In this document: positions 22,030-33,651 of the stretch, piece after piece
Position numbering within the stretch: position 1 is the first letter of the stretch
Layout: every line of letters starts with the position of its first letter
Assembly (NCBI GenBank): GCA_036346375.1
Contig: CM070517.1
Coordinates: 46,906,200-46,970,199 of the forward strand
Origin: Guadua angustifolia
Taxonomy: Eukaryota > Streptophyta > Magnoliopsida > Poales > Poaceae
Reading direction: 5' to 3'
Length of the DNA stretch: 64,000 nucleotides
Notes under the pieces: generated by a model
Seen by the model: only the letters and a program-made list of their open reading frames with translations
What the model was told of the DNA's origin: nothing
Databases searched by the model: none
Translations under genes and position numbers: made by a program

Positions 22030-23478
22030 ACGTAAATTGCAAGTGGTTAAGTTGGAAACAGTAAAGCTGTCATTCAAAGGAAGTCGGATATTCTCAAGTA
22101 CAAAATGGAAGGAGTTCAAGCAAAGAAGCTAAAGATATGAAGGTATAAAATCTTAGAGACATTTTCTAGTCATTTTGCCGATCTCGGAGTTGGAAATAAA
22201 AGATCGGATTTTTAGGATAGTCGCCGTACTATTAAGAGGACTTGGTTTGGGCTTTAAATCTTGAAAAGTGCATTTTAATATGGCTCATTAGTTCATCCTT
22301 GAAATCATGCATTTGATGGAAAAATCAAAATGTTGAAAAAATTTTGAGGCCTAGCACTACCGTTGGTTGGTAAGTAGTATCAGAAAGGGGTACTACCGCA
22401 CTACGCTTGCATGTAGCTATATTCCGAGAGGTGTGTTTTCGGTCCTCTCCAGTAAGACTACTGCGTGGTGATCACGGTAGTACAGCTTTATGTACTACCG
22501 CACCTTAGTTGGCGTAGCTCTTTTCCGAAGGCATCCTTATGTTTCGGTAGTAAAGGTACTACCGCCCCCATGAGCGGTAGTATCGGCCATATATAAAAAT
22601 GCTGTAACGGCTACGTGTCACATGGCAGCTTATTATACCAGATAGTCATACATCATGGGTGCAGACTACTGCCCCTAGAGGGCTAATAGTACCGGCCGTG
22701 GCGCAAAATCAACAGTGAGAGCAAATAACGGCTAGTTTGAGTTGGTGGGGGTTATAAATACCCCCCCACCTGTGCTAGGACAGAGTTGGACACTCCATTG
22801 AATACATTCTAAGCCCTAGCAACTCTCTCCATCCTTTAGAGCATTGAATTCTTGATTTTAGAGTGTTGGAGAGCTAAAATTGAGTGCATTGCATTAGTGA
22901 GCCATATTGATTGCACTCTTGAGATTCAAGCCCGCGTCAAGTTTGTTACTCTTGGAGGTTGCCGCCTCCTAGACGGCTTGGAGGCGTGAGGCTCAGTGAT
23001 CTTCACAAAGAAGATTGTGTGAAGACCGGCGGTTGTGAAGGCACGGCTCGCCACCCTGAGCGGGAAGAGCTATCACTAGTGATCGGGAAGGCTCAAGCAA
23101 GTGGAGCCGCTTGAAGGTTTTCAAGTCACCTCAACGTGGAGTAGGGAGACCGGCAAGTCTCGAGACCACGGATAAAAATCCAAGTGTCCTCATTTGTGGT
23201 TTGCATTGTTATTACTATTGATCTAATACTAGCAATTTGATCATTTTAGTGTTACCTCCATAGGTCTTGAATTGTCTCTAGTAAATTGATCATCATTGTG
23301 TTGCTTGTGTTGCCATTGATATATTTGAGTAGAAATTTTAATTGGTAGACACTAGAATTGCTCGACATTGATATTGCCATACTTGTCGCTTGTGCTTAGA
23401 AATATTAATCTTGACTTCAGTGATTAAAATTGAAAAACCTCCTATTCACCCCCTCTAGTCGGTATCCTTGATCCTACA
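22030..23478 (+). repeat. SIRE/Maximus-like LTR (5' edge lost in gap)
   Basis: Colinear with the LTRs at 50875-52348 and 60859-62301: GATCTCGGAGTTGGAAA, TAGTCGCCGTACTATTAAGA, GGTAGTAC-type palindromes, TATAAATACCCCCCCACC (about 22753), 'CCTCAACGTGGAGTAGGGAG' and CCTATTCACCCCCTCTAG. It ends TCCTTGATCCTACA at 23478. It has diverged more than the pair at 50-62 kb. No PBS follows, so it is a solo or 3' LTR. Confidence 0.85.
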
Positions 23479-24211
23479 CCGCTCTCTCAAGAAGGTTTAA
23501 GCGTCGACGCCGAGGGCGCCACCTTCTGGGAACCGTCTTGGGAAGGTGCGAAGCGCCCCATCCTCGCCGATCGTGATGAACCGCGCGTCACGCTGCTTAG
23601 GTGACCAGAGAGGCCTGCTTCGACGATTTGACGCTCGCTTTGTGAAGATGATCCGAGCTTGTTCGGGTCATGGATCGGTCCGACCCATTGGTCGGGCCAA
23701 CCTGGTCGTCGTTGCCGTGAGTTCGTGGGGCACCGGCCCAGAGCGCTTGGTCGGATCGCTTCGGGTTGGCTTGGTTCGGAACCGAGCGCCAGTGGCTGGT
23801 CGGCCGCCTTCCAGCTCTAATGTGAGTGTTGCTCGGAGGGCGTCCGACTTACTGCGCCGGTCGGGCCCCTTCGGGTGGATTGGTCGAAAATCGTGGGCCT
23901 CGGAAAGGTGGCTTGTTTGAGGCTCAGCGGTGGCGCCCATATGCTTCTCCCGGCCGGGATACCTATGCCCGGGTATTCGCTACTAATGACATTAAATGCG
24001 CACATGCCTTCTTCCTCGCGTATGCATGCAGGGCTGTATGCCTTCTTCCTCACGCGGCACCATGTAAAAACACAACTTCAAATTCGGGCCAGATAAATTT
24101 GCACGCACTACAGTAAAAAATTGATTTGGATGTCATTCTTGGTGCCCAAAAAATGAGTATAAAGAGAAGACCGCTCTTGATCAACCACGATGCCTCATCT
24201 TATCTTCTTCT
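23479..24211. other. Region upstream of the mariner-like gene
   Basis: GC-rich to about 23960, with an Arg/Gly-rich frame 23546-23920 (+) and a competing frame on the other strand; neither is recognised. Then AT-richer sequence up to the first exon of the mariner-like gene. CACTACAGTAAAA at 24107 resembles a CACTA end by chance or decay. The partner was not found. Confidence 0.35.
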
Positions 24212-24542
24212 ATGGAGAATATAGACCTAAATGAACCGATAATCTGGGAGGACAACACTGAGCACGAGAGTCATCCTTCCATCGAATTAAGCTCCAATCT
24301 GGTGTCCGATGATCCTAGTGGCGAAGGTGTGTTTTTGCCAATTCAAATTTGTTTGAAGTTCTTGGCCTGCTCACCATTTGCTTCTTTTGTTTGCACGAAC
24401 AGAGGGAGAAGAGCAAGCTACACAAGCTGTGCTCGGCCACGGTGATGGTTTTGTCACCGGTACTGGTCTTCCAGTGAGTCATGGCCGTGGCAGGCTAGGG
24501 CTCGCAGGCCGTGGTCGTGGTGGTACATTCGACGTAGGTCGT
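24212..24542 (+). pseudogene. N-terminal exons of a mariner-like (MLE) transposase gene
   Basis: Exon 1 (24212-24326) starts MENIDLNEPIIWEDN. An intron with GT (24327) and AG (24402) boundaries follows. Exon 2 (24403-24542) continues in frame GEEQATQAVLGHGDGF and a Gly/Arg repeat (GRGRGGTFDVGR). The 'DLNEP' acidic start and low-complexity N-terminus are typical of plant MLE transposase proteins. At 24542 it is cut by a gypsy-type LTR. The frame resumes exactly at 30222 (GATFNVERGAPS), followed by a stop. That these exons belong to the transposase at 30983 is inferred from order, strand and frame continuity. Confidence 0.55.
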
Positions 24543-25658
24543 TGTAACATCCCAAAATTTTCAAAAATAGTAAAATTGAAAATTTAGAATTTTAAAAATG
24601 GAATTGAGTAAACAGTTGAACTAAAACCAAGATTTTCGTTTTAAATATTATCCATTTCTCCATTTTCTAGTTGGTCAACCAAAAGAAAAGAACAAGTTGC
24701 GACATTAAAACTTTTGGTCCAAAAGAAACAAACTCTGAAAATGAGTGAGAACGTAATCTTACTTTGAATTCCCATCTTTTCTAAAAACTTTTTCAACCTT
24801 AATAATTATTTTCGAATTTGGGTTTAAAAGAAAATTCGATAAATGAAATTAGTAAAAGAGTAAAAGTAAGATGGTAAAAGATAAAAGTAAAAAGCCAGGA
24901 AAAAAATATATTAATTCATTAAAAAGTCCCCACCACATCTTTTCAGCTGTCCAAATATTTTTAATGATTTAGGTAAAGAAGTAAACAATAAAGTGGCATG
25001 TTTTAACTTCAAAACAGTGTCATGGCAGAATTTTTCAAAAACAATAAAAGCTTATATCTCACTGAAAATTTTATCATGTCTTCCTCATAACATACTTAAC
25101 CCCTGGTAAAAATATCAAAAACTAATAATTACTTTTATTGCCGTTTAAAATTCAAAAACAGATATCACTTAAATCTGAAATCTGCAATGTCGAACTTTTA
25201 TTAAATAATGGAGTAAGGTTTTGAGCTGAAAACTTTACAGAAGCATTATTAGCTTAAATTCATTTGAAAAACAATGTTTCAGAAATAATAGACTTTATTT
25301 ACTCTTAAAGAAAAATCAAAAACAGAAACAAGGATTTGGAGCAGTCAGTCTTTTAATTGCCAAATCCAACATCTTAATGGAACTCAAAGAAAACTCAAAC
25401 AACTTGCTATAGAAAATAATTTTGTAAAATACTAGAGACCAAAATATGAATAAAAATCAATTTTGTAGAATTTTGGCACACCATTTACAGAGCTTAAAAA
25501 TTCAAAAACAGATTGAAAACCAGTCTAGTTTGAAGAATTACTGTTCTTAAATGGCAGTAGATATTGAGATGAAACCAAAGAAAATGGAAAGTAGATCTTC
25601 TGGACTACCTGCTCAAAAATTTACAGAATTATTCAACTAAGTTATCACCTCTGTTGGG

Positions 25659-26465
25659 TCACTTCAAATCTTCCTCAGATCCTGTCCAGAAAATGTAATT
25701 GTTTTTGCGTTTCTGGCTTTGTTGGCCTCGACTCCTTGATGTTTCGGTTGTTGTCACCGCCAGTGGACCTCCTCCCAGCCTGGGCTCACCAGCCAGCCTC
25801 CTCCACCTCTCCCCCTCCTTCTTCCTTCTCTTTTCTCTCTCTCTCCCCGTCCTGCCCAAACGCTGCCTCAACAGAAACCCCTTGCCACGCGGTTGCAGCG
25901 ACCTGAGTCTCACCAACGCGGCCCGTGCTGTCGCCTCAGCCTTGCCATCTCCGCCTGCGCTGCCATAAAGTCACCAAAGCTCCCTCCTCACCCTTTTGCT
26001 CGCTGCTTGCTGCTCTTGCCGTGGAGCTCGGCCATGCAAGCACCGAGCCAGGCATCAATCACGCGAGCGCCCAGGTGAGACGGCTGCTTCATTTCTTGCG
26101 CACATGCAGCCATTGCTCCAGATCTTGAGTAGCTTTGTCTTGCATGCAGCCGAAGCCACCTTCTTCTTCCCCAGCGCCGGCGAGCCAGGACCTTGCCACC
26201 TCCTTCTTCCCTAGCGCAACCGAGCCAGCACCCAGCCAAGCGCCCAGGTGAGCTCATTCCTCTCAGTTCTTGCGCACAGCAGCTGCATGCTCAAGCTTCT
26301 AAGTTTCCTCGCCTTGCATGCAGCCAAGCCGACGCCCAGGAGCCTCCCCAGCCGAGCCACACCAATCCCTACAGCTCCCTCCTCCAGTTCAGCTTTCAAC
26401 CGAAGCTCCAGCCAGCCATCGCCATTGTTGAGTTGAAGCTCTAGGGTTTTAGAAGGTAAGCTCAA
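25659..26465. other. CT-rich leader-like segment in the LTR
   Basis: Pro/Ser/Ala-rich frames run on both strands because of CT/CAG-rich composition. Imperfect direct repeats are visible, such as GCATGCAGCC (26142 and 26316) and CGAGCCAGCACC/CGAGCCAGGACC. Three GTGAG-type donors occur (26066, 26246, 26456). It resembles the transcribed leader of the LTR, not a gene. Confidence 0.45.
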
Positions 26466-26499
26466 GTATTATAGCATAAGGCTTGGTCACAAGAAAGTG

Positions 26500-26566
26500 A
26501 ATGGCGTAGTGGTAGTGCTGCAGTGATGCATTCTGGAGATCCCTAGTTCGAATCCCTCTCCAGCAT
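26500..26566 (+). ncRNA. tRNA-like sequence with pol III A and B boxes
   Basis: TGGCGTAGTGG (26502-26512) fits the tRNA A box and AGTTCGAATCC (26545-26555) the B box, at normal tRNA spacing. The flanking acceptor-like arms pair poorly, so an intact tRNA is unlikely. It is probably a tRNA-derived module (SINE-like or captured) inside the LTR. Confidence 0.55.
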
Positions 26567-29500
26567 ATTTTTCTATTTTTTTGCCCTATGCACTAAAAAC
26601 CTCATATCTTTTGTTATGGATCTCCGATTAACACAAACTTAGTTCCTAAACTTGAGTTACTCAGTAGGGATTCAGATTATGCAAGAAAATATTATATGTT
26701 GCATGCCACAAAAACTTTTAATTGCGATGAATGAAAGCCATGATTTGTATATTATGAAGGAACTATGTGAACCCTAGCTCTAAAATTGTGAAATAAATCC
26801 AGCATGCTCCTGCAATCTTAAATGATCCATTTCTGTAAAAAGATTTAGGATTTAATGTGTTTCGCATCAAAAGTTAATTGCGCAAAGCCTTAATATCATG
26901 CAAGATTCAAATAGTTAAAATATGGATTAAATGGACTCAGAAATTGGTGAAACCAGTTTGGATGCAATCTTGGGTTTGTATAGATCACAAGTATATAAAA
27001 ACATTTAAGTTTCACCGGTTTGCTATATTTTCTCACTAATCAAAACATGCGATCGGTAAATCGGCCGATTGGTAAACGTCGAAAAAGAACCCTAAACGCG
27101 ACAAAACTGAATGCTATAACCCTAGAATGACATATTATTGCTTGCTGAGTGAAAATGGAATCATATTGAACACTTTTGAGTTAGGTCATACTAAGCCGCA
27201 ATGGACTTCGGATGAAAAACATCTTTAACGAGGTGAAAAGATCATGAAACCAACTTTAAAACATTTCTAGGATTGTTTCCTATTAACACCTGAAATGTGA
27301 ATCAAAAATCATGTGTAGCGTAGTCGCAAACTTAAAATGAATCTTGGCCGATTTAACATTTTTACTATGATCATTTAGGCTATTTCATCGCTGATTAAAT
27401 AACCTGTCTAAATACTAAAACTTATAAAACTAGTGTAGAAATGGTCTACAATGTTTGTTCTGTCATATTCCATAGAAAGATTCTTATTTCATTAAGATTT
27501 GCATATTAATTTCATTAGCTCAATACCCTTAAGTGATAATTGCAAACTTGCATTTTTGGCCGATTGTGAATAGTATAACATTTATAAGGTCACATAAGCC
27601 TTTTCAATAATGAATATAATATCTTGCTTAAACCCTAAAACTTATGAAATTAGTTTAGAATAACAAACCAAAGTATAGGCTATCCAATTATGAAAACATA
27701 ATCTTAATTCGCCATAATCTGCATATTAATCTTATTATCCTAACAACCCTAAGTAATAAGGTTTCTAGAACGGTTATACGGGTAATCGTAAATAGAAACC
27801 CTTATCCGAAATTTCCGCAATGCAAGAAATCGCCTATGACTATATAGTAACAGCAAATAACCTTAAATTACAGATCTAACTTATAGAAATTGCTCCATGC
27901 ATGAACACTTAAAGTTAAGAACTATTCAAGCAAACCTTTAAGTGAATGTTTTACTTCTATCAATCCAAACAATTTTTGCATCTTGAATTGAAGTTATAAA
28001 CACTAAAACACACACTTGTAACCTCTTGGTAAGATTTAATTCGGTAATTTTATCGATTTCTTTTTGTCCCATTTTGATTCGGTGTTGTTTGCTTTTGTCT
28101 CTTGCTTATTATTATTCAACGCATAGACGCATTTATAATTGGATTCGGTTATTAACGACATCGACTTTGATCCGGATTATATTCCCATTTAAGAGCAACC
28201 AGCAAGCACCTCCTTTGACCATTTTGATCCCATATTTGCAAAGTTATGTTGTTTTATCAAACTATATGCATGCGTGTATGTTTTGAACTTGCTATATTGT
28301 GGGTGATGGTAGCTAAAACCAATTGTATGCATTTCCATTACCTTGTCATTTGAATTACTGCCATTGTAACCTAGTAATGGTGTAGACAATACTTGATGTC
28401 ACTTGGGTAATACTCGCGAATTATCTTATGCTCATGCTTAGACTTGCTCACTAGATCGGTTTTAAAATGATGGGAGATGTTTCAACTACATTGAGCAAAC
28501 TTTGTTTAAATTGAACGGAACCGAGATATGGTTTCCGTGTATCTTGATAAAAATCCAACTCAAAACTTATGATTTAGATGCGGGCGAGTTATTACTTAAC
28601 TTGAGGCGTGAAATGGACCTCACGCGTAGTTAGGGGGAGATCCTCGCCCGGGTCAATTAAGGACCGAACTTGATGCTATCACCTAAGTGTTTTGGTGCAA
28701 CCACATGTGCTAGTATGGGATAGCCTAAGCTCACTAGATTAGTTAGAGTTTAGCCTTGCATGTTGGTAGGTCAAGTAGTATGGACGATCCGACGGATTGG
28801 AGTCGTTCTAGGTGCTCCCTTCACCGAGGTGTTAGCCCAAGCATTCCAATACAACGGTGTATGCCTTGTCATGGGGAGAGTTCACGATGGGGCACCATCG
28901 GTCCAGGATCTCCGGAACTGTGGCAAGGGTTTAACATCACTGTCGCTGGTGCAAGGCTAAGCTTTAACTAGTTGAACGGCTTCGCCACGCTCTAGCAAAT
29001 CGGCACGGTGAGTATCGCGAGGCATGGTTGACATGATTGCTAGAATGTGTCATGTGGGTAAAGTGTACACTCTCTGCAGAGATTAAAATCTAATTAATTA
29101 GCCGTGCTCGCGGTCATGAGCAACTTGGGGAAATAATGTCAAGTATAGTCTTTTGTTTTTGCTAAAACTTTTGGAAATGGTGTTGGAATGAGTTGGTGGA
29201 ATAGGAAGCCAAGGGTGGCTGATTTTACTTGTCATTTGCAGCCAAGGAGGGCTGTGAATTGCTGTATATGAATTCTACTTACTGTTATTTAGCTTCATAT
29301 TAAATGCTCTTTACAAATTCGTTACCGGTTTTATGAATCTCTTACTTGCAAACAAAATCTGCTTTATGCTGAAATGAGACTAGTGTAGAAGCTTATATTC
29401 CTTGTTCTAGCTTGCATTTACTGTATTTCCATACACTAAAGTCTTATGAGTACATACGTACTCACGGTTGCTTAATCAAAACATTATAGACGATGGTATG

Positions 29501-30221
29501 GAAGAACACCCGACGACACTTTAACTTTACTCCGGTCCGACGATCATGTTGACGGATGAACTTGGGCTTCTCCAAGTCGGTTGCCTATGGGTTTATGGAT
29601 GGGCATACCGCTGTCCTACTTTTGTTAATGTGTTATTTCCGCTGCACTCTACTTTTTGACTTGTGATATTTGGCCGGTCGGCCACTACTTGTAATAGTAA
29701 GTAGTTGTAATAGTTGTAGTTTATATTTATGCTATTCCAACTGCTTAGATTCATGTGTATGTGTTGCGATACATCTCGAATGCGGGATATGTGGGTGCTA
29801 GGCGTTGATCTTGGGAACTAGCACTAGACACATATCCGGCACCGGAATTGTCATCAACCATCAATGTATACACTCATGCGACCGTCGTTCTTTGGCTATT
29901 GCTCTTGCTCCCTTGGAGAGTGCGGCGATACTAAGGTCCCGAGACGGATGGCGAATGCTATGCGTGGATGAGTTGGTCTCAATCCGGTATGGTTGTTCGA
30001 ATGGAATCGAAACTCTCATGGACGCGTAAGTGTGTACGGTGCGACTATATGGCTCATATTTGTTTGGGTGAGGGCCATTTAGTCAATACTCCGTGCACGG
30101 ACTTTTGGGTGGCAAGTGAGCATACACTTAAGTGGAGTATGTGTGTCACCTCTAAGTCCAACGCACGTGTGAGGATCGATTCATACTTCCGGTGCCTGAT
30201 CGTGTCCTCGGTCATGGTCGT

Positions 30222-30465
30222 GGTGCTACATTCAATGTAGAACGTGGTGCACCGAGCTAAGACTCGCAGTGTTGCGAGCGGCGCATGGCTGGGCTTCTAT
30301 CGTTGCTGCCGCGGTGCTAGTTAACGCCGGCCATGGGAACGCAAGTGCTAGTTTCAACGCTCGGCCGCGGGCTGCCCGGCTCGCAGGTAGTTGTCTTGCC
30401 ATGCTCGGTGGAGATGATGTTACTTAGGCGCCCGGCGTCGTCGACACCGACACCTTCGCTTCTGG
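30222..30465 (+). pseudogene. Continuation of the MLE gene after the LTR
   Basis: Resumes the exon broken at 24542 in frame (GATFNVERGAPS), then a TAA (30258-30260 region) ends the frame. The Gly-rich repeat DNA continues, with GT donor at 30466 (CTG|GTATGT). Function as for the N-terminus; clearly decayed. Confidence 0.45.
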
Positions 30466-30560
30466 TATGTATGCTACTCGATCCATATAGTCATACATTC
30501 TCATATACTTGTATGTACACAAACTGCATGCTCATATGCTTAATCTAACCATCCGCCCAG

Positions 30561-30767
30561 CAGGGAGGTGATGCCGTGCATGGTGAGATGATTGGTGATG
30601 CCGTGCATGGTGAGGAGGGAGGTGATGCCGTGCATGGCGAGATGATTGGTGATGGCGCTGTGCATGGCGAGGCGGGGGATGATGCTCATGGAGATGAGGG
30701 AGGTGATGCCCATGCCGACGAGGAAAGTGTTGCCCAACAGGATGGCCATGGCACAAGTCATTACTAG
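30561..30767 (+). pseudogene. MLE-gene exon encoding GDAVHGE repeats
   Basis: After an acceptor (CCGCCCAG, 30553-30560) a 68-codon frame encodes an imperfect repeat: GGDAVHGEMIGDAVHGEEGG, then GDAVHGEMIGDGAVHGEAGD, ending DGHGTSHY and a stop. The repeat is acidic and His-rich, with unit length about 33-36 nt. Low-complexity acidic N-termini precede the helix-turn-helix in plant MLE transposases. The opposite strand is also open through the repeat (MHGITNHL-type), a by-product of the repeat structure. Confidence 0.45.
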
Positions 30768-30955
30768 CACGTTCTAATTCTTTTTCTAATTCAAGTTCTA
30801 ATTCTAGTGGTCGGATGATAAACATGGCACGTTACTAGCATGTTCTAATTCAAGTTCTAATTCTAGTGGTCAGATGATAAGCATGTCACGTTACTAGCAT
30901 GTTCTAATTGAAGTTCTAATTCATGTTATAATTCCAGTAACATGTTGTAGTTCAA
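30761..30955 (+). repeat. Tandem repeat (about 59-70 bp) in a probable MLE intron
   Basis: Three units share ACTAGCA(C/T)GTTCTAATT, AAGTTCTAATTCTAGTGGTC and GGATGATAA(A/G)CATG. The second and third starts (30831, 30890) are 59 bp apart. It lies between the repeat exon and the acceptor at 30982. Confidence 0.7.
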
Positions 30956-30982
30956 GTTGTAATTCTCGTTTTGTAAATCCAG

Positions 30983-32546
30983 ATGAAGAAAGGAGGAAAC
31001 AATACACCGATGAAGAGCGACAGATGGTTTACACCATGCTTCTAGAGAGAACAAGCTTTGGCATATTAAAGCATAGTGTCGCTAAGACCGTTGCTGATGA
31101 AATAGGCATACCGTTGAGAGTTGTGCAGAGGATATGGTACAATGGAAAGCATGGTGGCGAGTTACACGGAGTGTTGAGCAAGAGGCCAAAAAATTGTGGC
31201 CGCAAGAAAATAATGATTGATCCCGAAGCTATTAAACAAGTGCCATTACGGAGTAGAACAACTCTCAAAGATCTAGCTAATGAGCTACATATATCGAAGA
31301 CCACATTGTTTCAGTGGATGAAAGACGACAAGTTAAGGCAGCACACCAATGCGATTAAATTTACGATGACCGAAGCTAACAAAAAGGCTAGGGTTTGTTT
31401 TTGGTCTATCAATGATTGACCCAATTAGCTTGCCGCAAGAACCAACTTTTCTTGGTATGTACAACATCGTGTACATAGATAAAAAGTAGTTCTACCGTAC
31501 AAGGCAGAGTCAGAACTACTATTTGGCGGCAGACGAGGAGGATCCGGAAAGAATGACACAAAGCAAGAACTTCATTGAGAAGGTCATGTTTCTTATGGAA
31601 ATTGCAAGACCAAGGTTTGATGGTGATGGAAATGTCACATTTTCTAAAAAGATCGGGATATTTCCATTCACTTTCGTATAGTCGCATTTAAAAGGACTAG
31701 TGTGAATAGGCCTCACGGTACTTTGGTAACCAAGGTATTGCCATCGATCCACGAAGGATGTTAGTCGTGAGTATATTGTGAATAAGGTGCTGCTCGCCAT
31801 CAAGGAAAAATGGTCCGCAGATGAACATGGTACCCTCAGATTCATACAACAGACAATGCCAAGACACATATTGCGCTTGATGATGCTAATTTTTGTAATA
31901 CGTCAAGGGCTGATGGTTTTGACATAAGGCTAATGTGTCAACCACCAAACTCTCCCGATCTAAATATTTTGGACCTAGGTTTTTTGCAGCACTCCAAGCA
32001 TCATTTTAAGCAACGTCCTGTGCACACAAATATTTCATGATCAAACCTGGTCCTGTGCTAAGAGTAATAGAAAAGTGATCATGAAATGTGAATAGTTCCT
32101 GCTCATGATCAAGTTTGTTTTTTTGTAACTTCTAGTATAGGATGAATTTGATCATGAAATTTTATATGTAGATGGGGTAAGCTGATATGTACATCCATGA
32201 TTTTTTTCAAAATTTTTTGAAACTTTTCTTAGTTGGTGTGCACCAGGTTTTCACCAAATATTTGTGTGCACAGGATACGTTGCCCATTTTAAAAGTCATC
32301 TCCAACTAATGTTGAGGATATTATTACGAAGGTGAAACAAGCATATGATGAGTATCTGGTGGAGAGGTGCAACCACATTTTTATCACTATGCAGTCTTGC
32401 ATGATAGAGATTTTGAAAGAAAGGGGGGGCAGCACTACCATGTTCCACATCTAAAGAAGCAGTCACTACAAAGAAACAGTGATCTTCCAATTAGATTGCA
32501 ATGTGACAGTGAAATTGTGAACGATGCATTCGAGTACCTCGGCTAG
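30983..32546 (+). pseudogene. Mariner-like (MLE, DD39D) transposase, frameshifted, with MITE insertion
   Basis: The frame from 30983 reads EERRKQYTDEERQ, then helix-turn-helix regions (VADEIGIPLRVVQRIW; RTTLKDLANELHISKTTLFQ) separated by the plant-MLE motif KRPKNCGRKKI. Catalytic parts follow in shifted frames: VYIDKK (first Asp; the usual Trp is a stop), QQ/NAKTHIALDDANF (second Asp, one base missing), and SPDLNILDLGF (third Asp). The second and third acidic positions are 39 residues apart when the frame is followed, the plant DD39D pattern. A MITE at 32011-32283 splits the protein after HHFK, and coding resumes SSPTNVEDIITKV to FEYLG and TAG (32544-32546). It would cut and paste elements with mariner/Stowaway ends but is inactive here. 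Confidence 0.85.
32011..32283. mobile_element. MULE-type MITE inside the MLE transposase
   Basis: Terminal inverted repeats pair CAACGTCCTGTGCACACAAA (32011-32030) with TTTGTGTGCACAGGATACGT (32261-32280). The flanks carry CATTTTAAG (32002-32010) and CATTTTAAA (32285-32293), a 9-bp duplication with one mismatch, as Mutator-type elements make. Excision restores the transposase reading HHFK then SSPTN. The interior is AT-rich with no ORF. Confidence 0.8.
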
Positions 32547-32863
32547 TGAGATTGAACAAATATTCTGATCATGGCAAGGAAGAATGGTGTTGTTTTCCTT
32601 CTAACTTTGTACTGTGATTTTATCATGTCAAGGAAAAATGTTCTTATGATTACCAAATTCATATCATTAGGTGCACTTACAAGCATTTTGAAGAACTACC
32701 AGTGCAAACATTTAAATCTAACCATCCGCCAAAGCACTAATTAATTTTAACATATGGCAAGCACTAATTTTAAAATCTGGCAAACACTAATCATCTCACC
32801 AGTCCATGCACTTGCAAGCACTTAATCTAACCGGCCACCAAACACACAAACAATTACAGGAAC

Positions 32864-33214
32864 TTAGAAACAGTTTGGTATACGAAGCTTATAGAAGTAC
32901 TTAGCGATGCGTTGCTGCCAAATGGGCCATTCATAAAACCCATCCAGCAAGCAAGTCTCATTAAAGTTTTCAACGGCTTCATGCTCGACCAATTCTTCCA
33001 CAGCTTCATGCACGATCATGTCTTGCTCAGCTTCAATCTCCACTATTTCATCGATAGCTTCATCCTCGACCATTTGCTCGATAGCATCACCATCCATAGT
33101 CGAGTTGTCCATGGTGTCTTCAGGCCCGATTGAGTTGTCCATGCTGTCTTCAAGCTCAAGCTTTCCTTGGACAGCATTGCCGTCCATGGTTTCTTGTACG
33201 GTGACGACCTCCAT
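32864..33214 (-). CDS. Hypothetical acidic repeat protein (116 aa)
   Basis: A 116-codon minus-strand frame starts MEVVTVQETMDGNAVQGK and continues as degenerate acidic repeats (SMDNSIGPEDTMDNSTMDGD; EQMVEDEAIDEIVEIEAEQD; HEAVEELVEHEAVENF). It ends in a more ordinary stretch, DGFYEWPIWQQRIAKYFYKL. Low-complexity acidic repeats resemble the N-terminal part of the neighbouring MLE gene, but this lies on the opposite strand. It could be an exon of another transposon gene or chance. No family was recognised. Confidence 0.3.
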   Translation of the reverse strand: MEVVTVQETMDGNAVQGKLELEDSMDNSIGPEDTMDNSTMDGDAIEQMVEDEAIDEIVEIEAEQDMIVHEAVEELVEHEAVENFNETCLLDGFYEWPIWQQRIAKYFYKLRIPNCF

Positions 33215-33651
33215 GGTTTCTTCTATGGCGGCGACGTCGATGGCGACGGATTATTCGGGCTCTATCGATTCTTCATGTTTGTACCACGATGATGGTGGCC
33301 ACTGCGGTGGCGATGGCGAGCGTGGCGGCAAAGTGGACGGTGGCAACGACATTACGAATAGCTCTTTCCCACGACGATGGCATCCATATATACGCACAGC
33401 TCACAATGGTTTGGCGCTTGCATGCATGCAATATGGTGGAGAACGAAGCGCTGCATGCATGCATGTGGAGTTAGCTAGTCTGCCTTGGCCGCCTGCATGG
33501 AAACCGGATCATGGGCTAGCTCTAGTAAACGAAGCGAGTAATTACATGCAGATAACGAAGCGTCACGTGCGTGGATGCAGGCATTAACAGAAGGGCACTC
33601 TTGGAATGAAAGCAATAAAAGTTACAAGACGCCCTGTAAAACGAAACATCG

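Larger units (their letters stand above)
24543..30216 (+). repeat. Large gypsy-type LTR (about 5.7 kb) splitting the MLE gene
   Basis: Starts TGTAACATCCCAAAATTTTC at 24543, the standard opening of long grass gypsy (Tekay/Del-type) LTRs. The right edge is set by the 5-bp duplication GTCGT (24538-24542 and 30217-30221): with the insert removed the mariner-gene frame reads straight through (DVGR then GATFNVER). The last bases (GGTCATG) lack the expected CA, so a small terminal change is likely. The interior is non-coding: AT-rich at first, then a CT-rich leader-like segment (25740-26450), a tRNA-like sequence (26500-26566) and AT-rich again. No gag or pol is visible and no internal repeat of the 5' end, so it is best read as a solo LTR. 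Confidence 0.65.

Noticed and set aside
24105..24118. CACTACAGTAAAA as a CACTA transposon end
   Set aside because: No matching opposite end or subterminal repeats nearby; 3-bp duplication not found.
25659..26465. Overlapping Pro/Ser/Ala-rich ORFs as a host gene
   Set aside because: Open on both strands, no domain, and located inside an LTR with CT-rich leader composition.
30540..30825. Minus-strand MHGITNHL-type repeat ORF
   Set aside because: Produced by the repeat of the + strand GDAVHGE exon; no other coding evidence.
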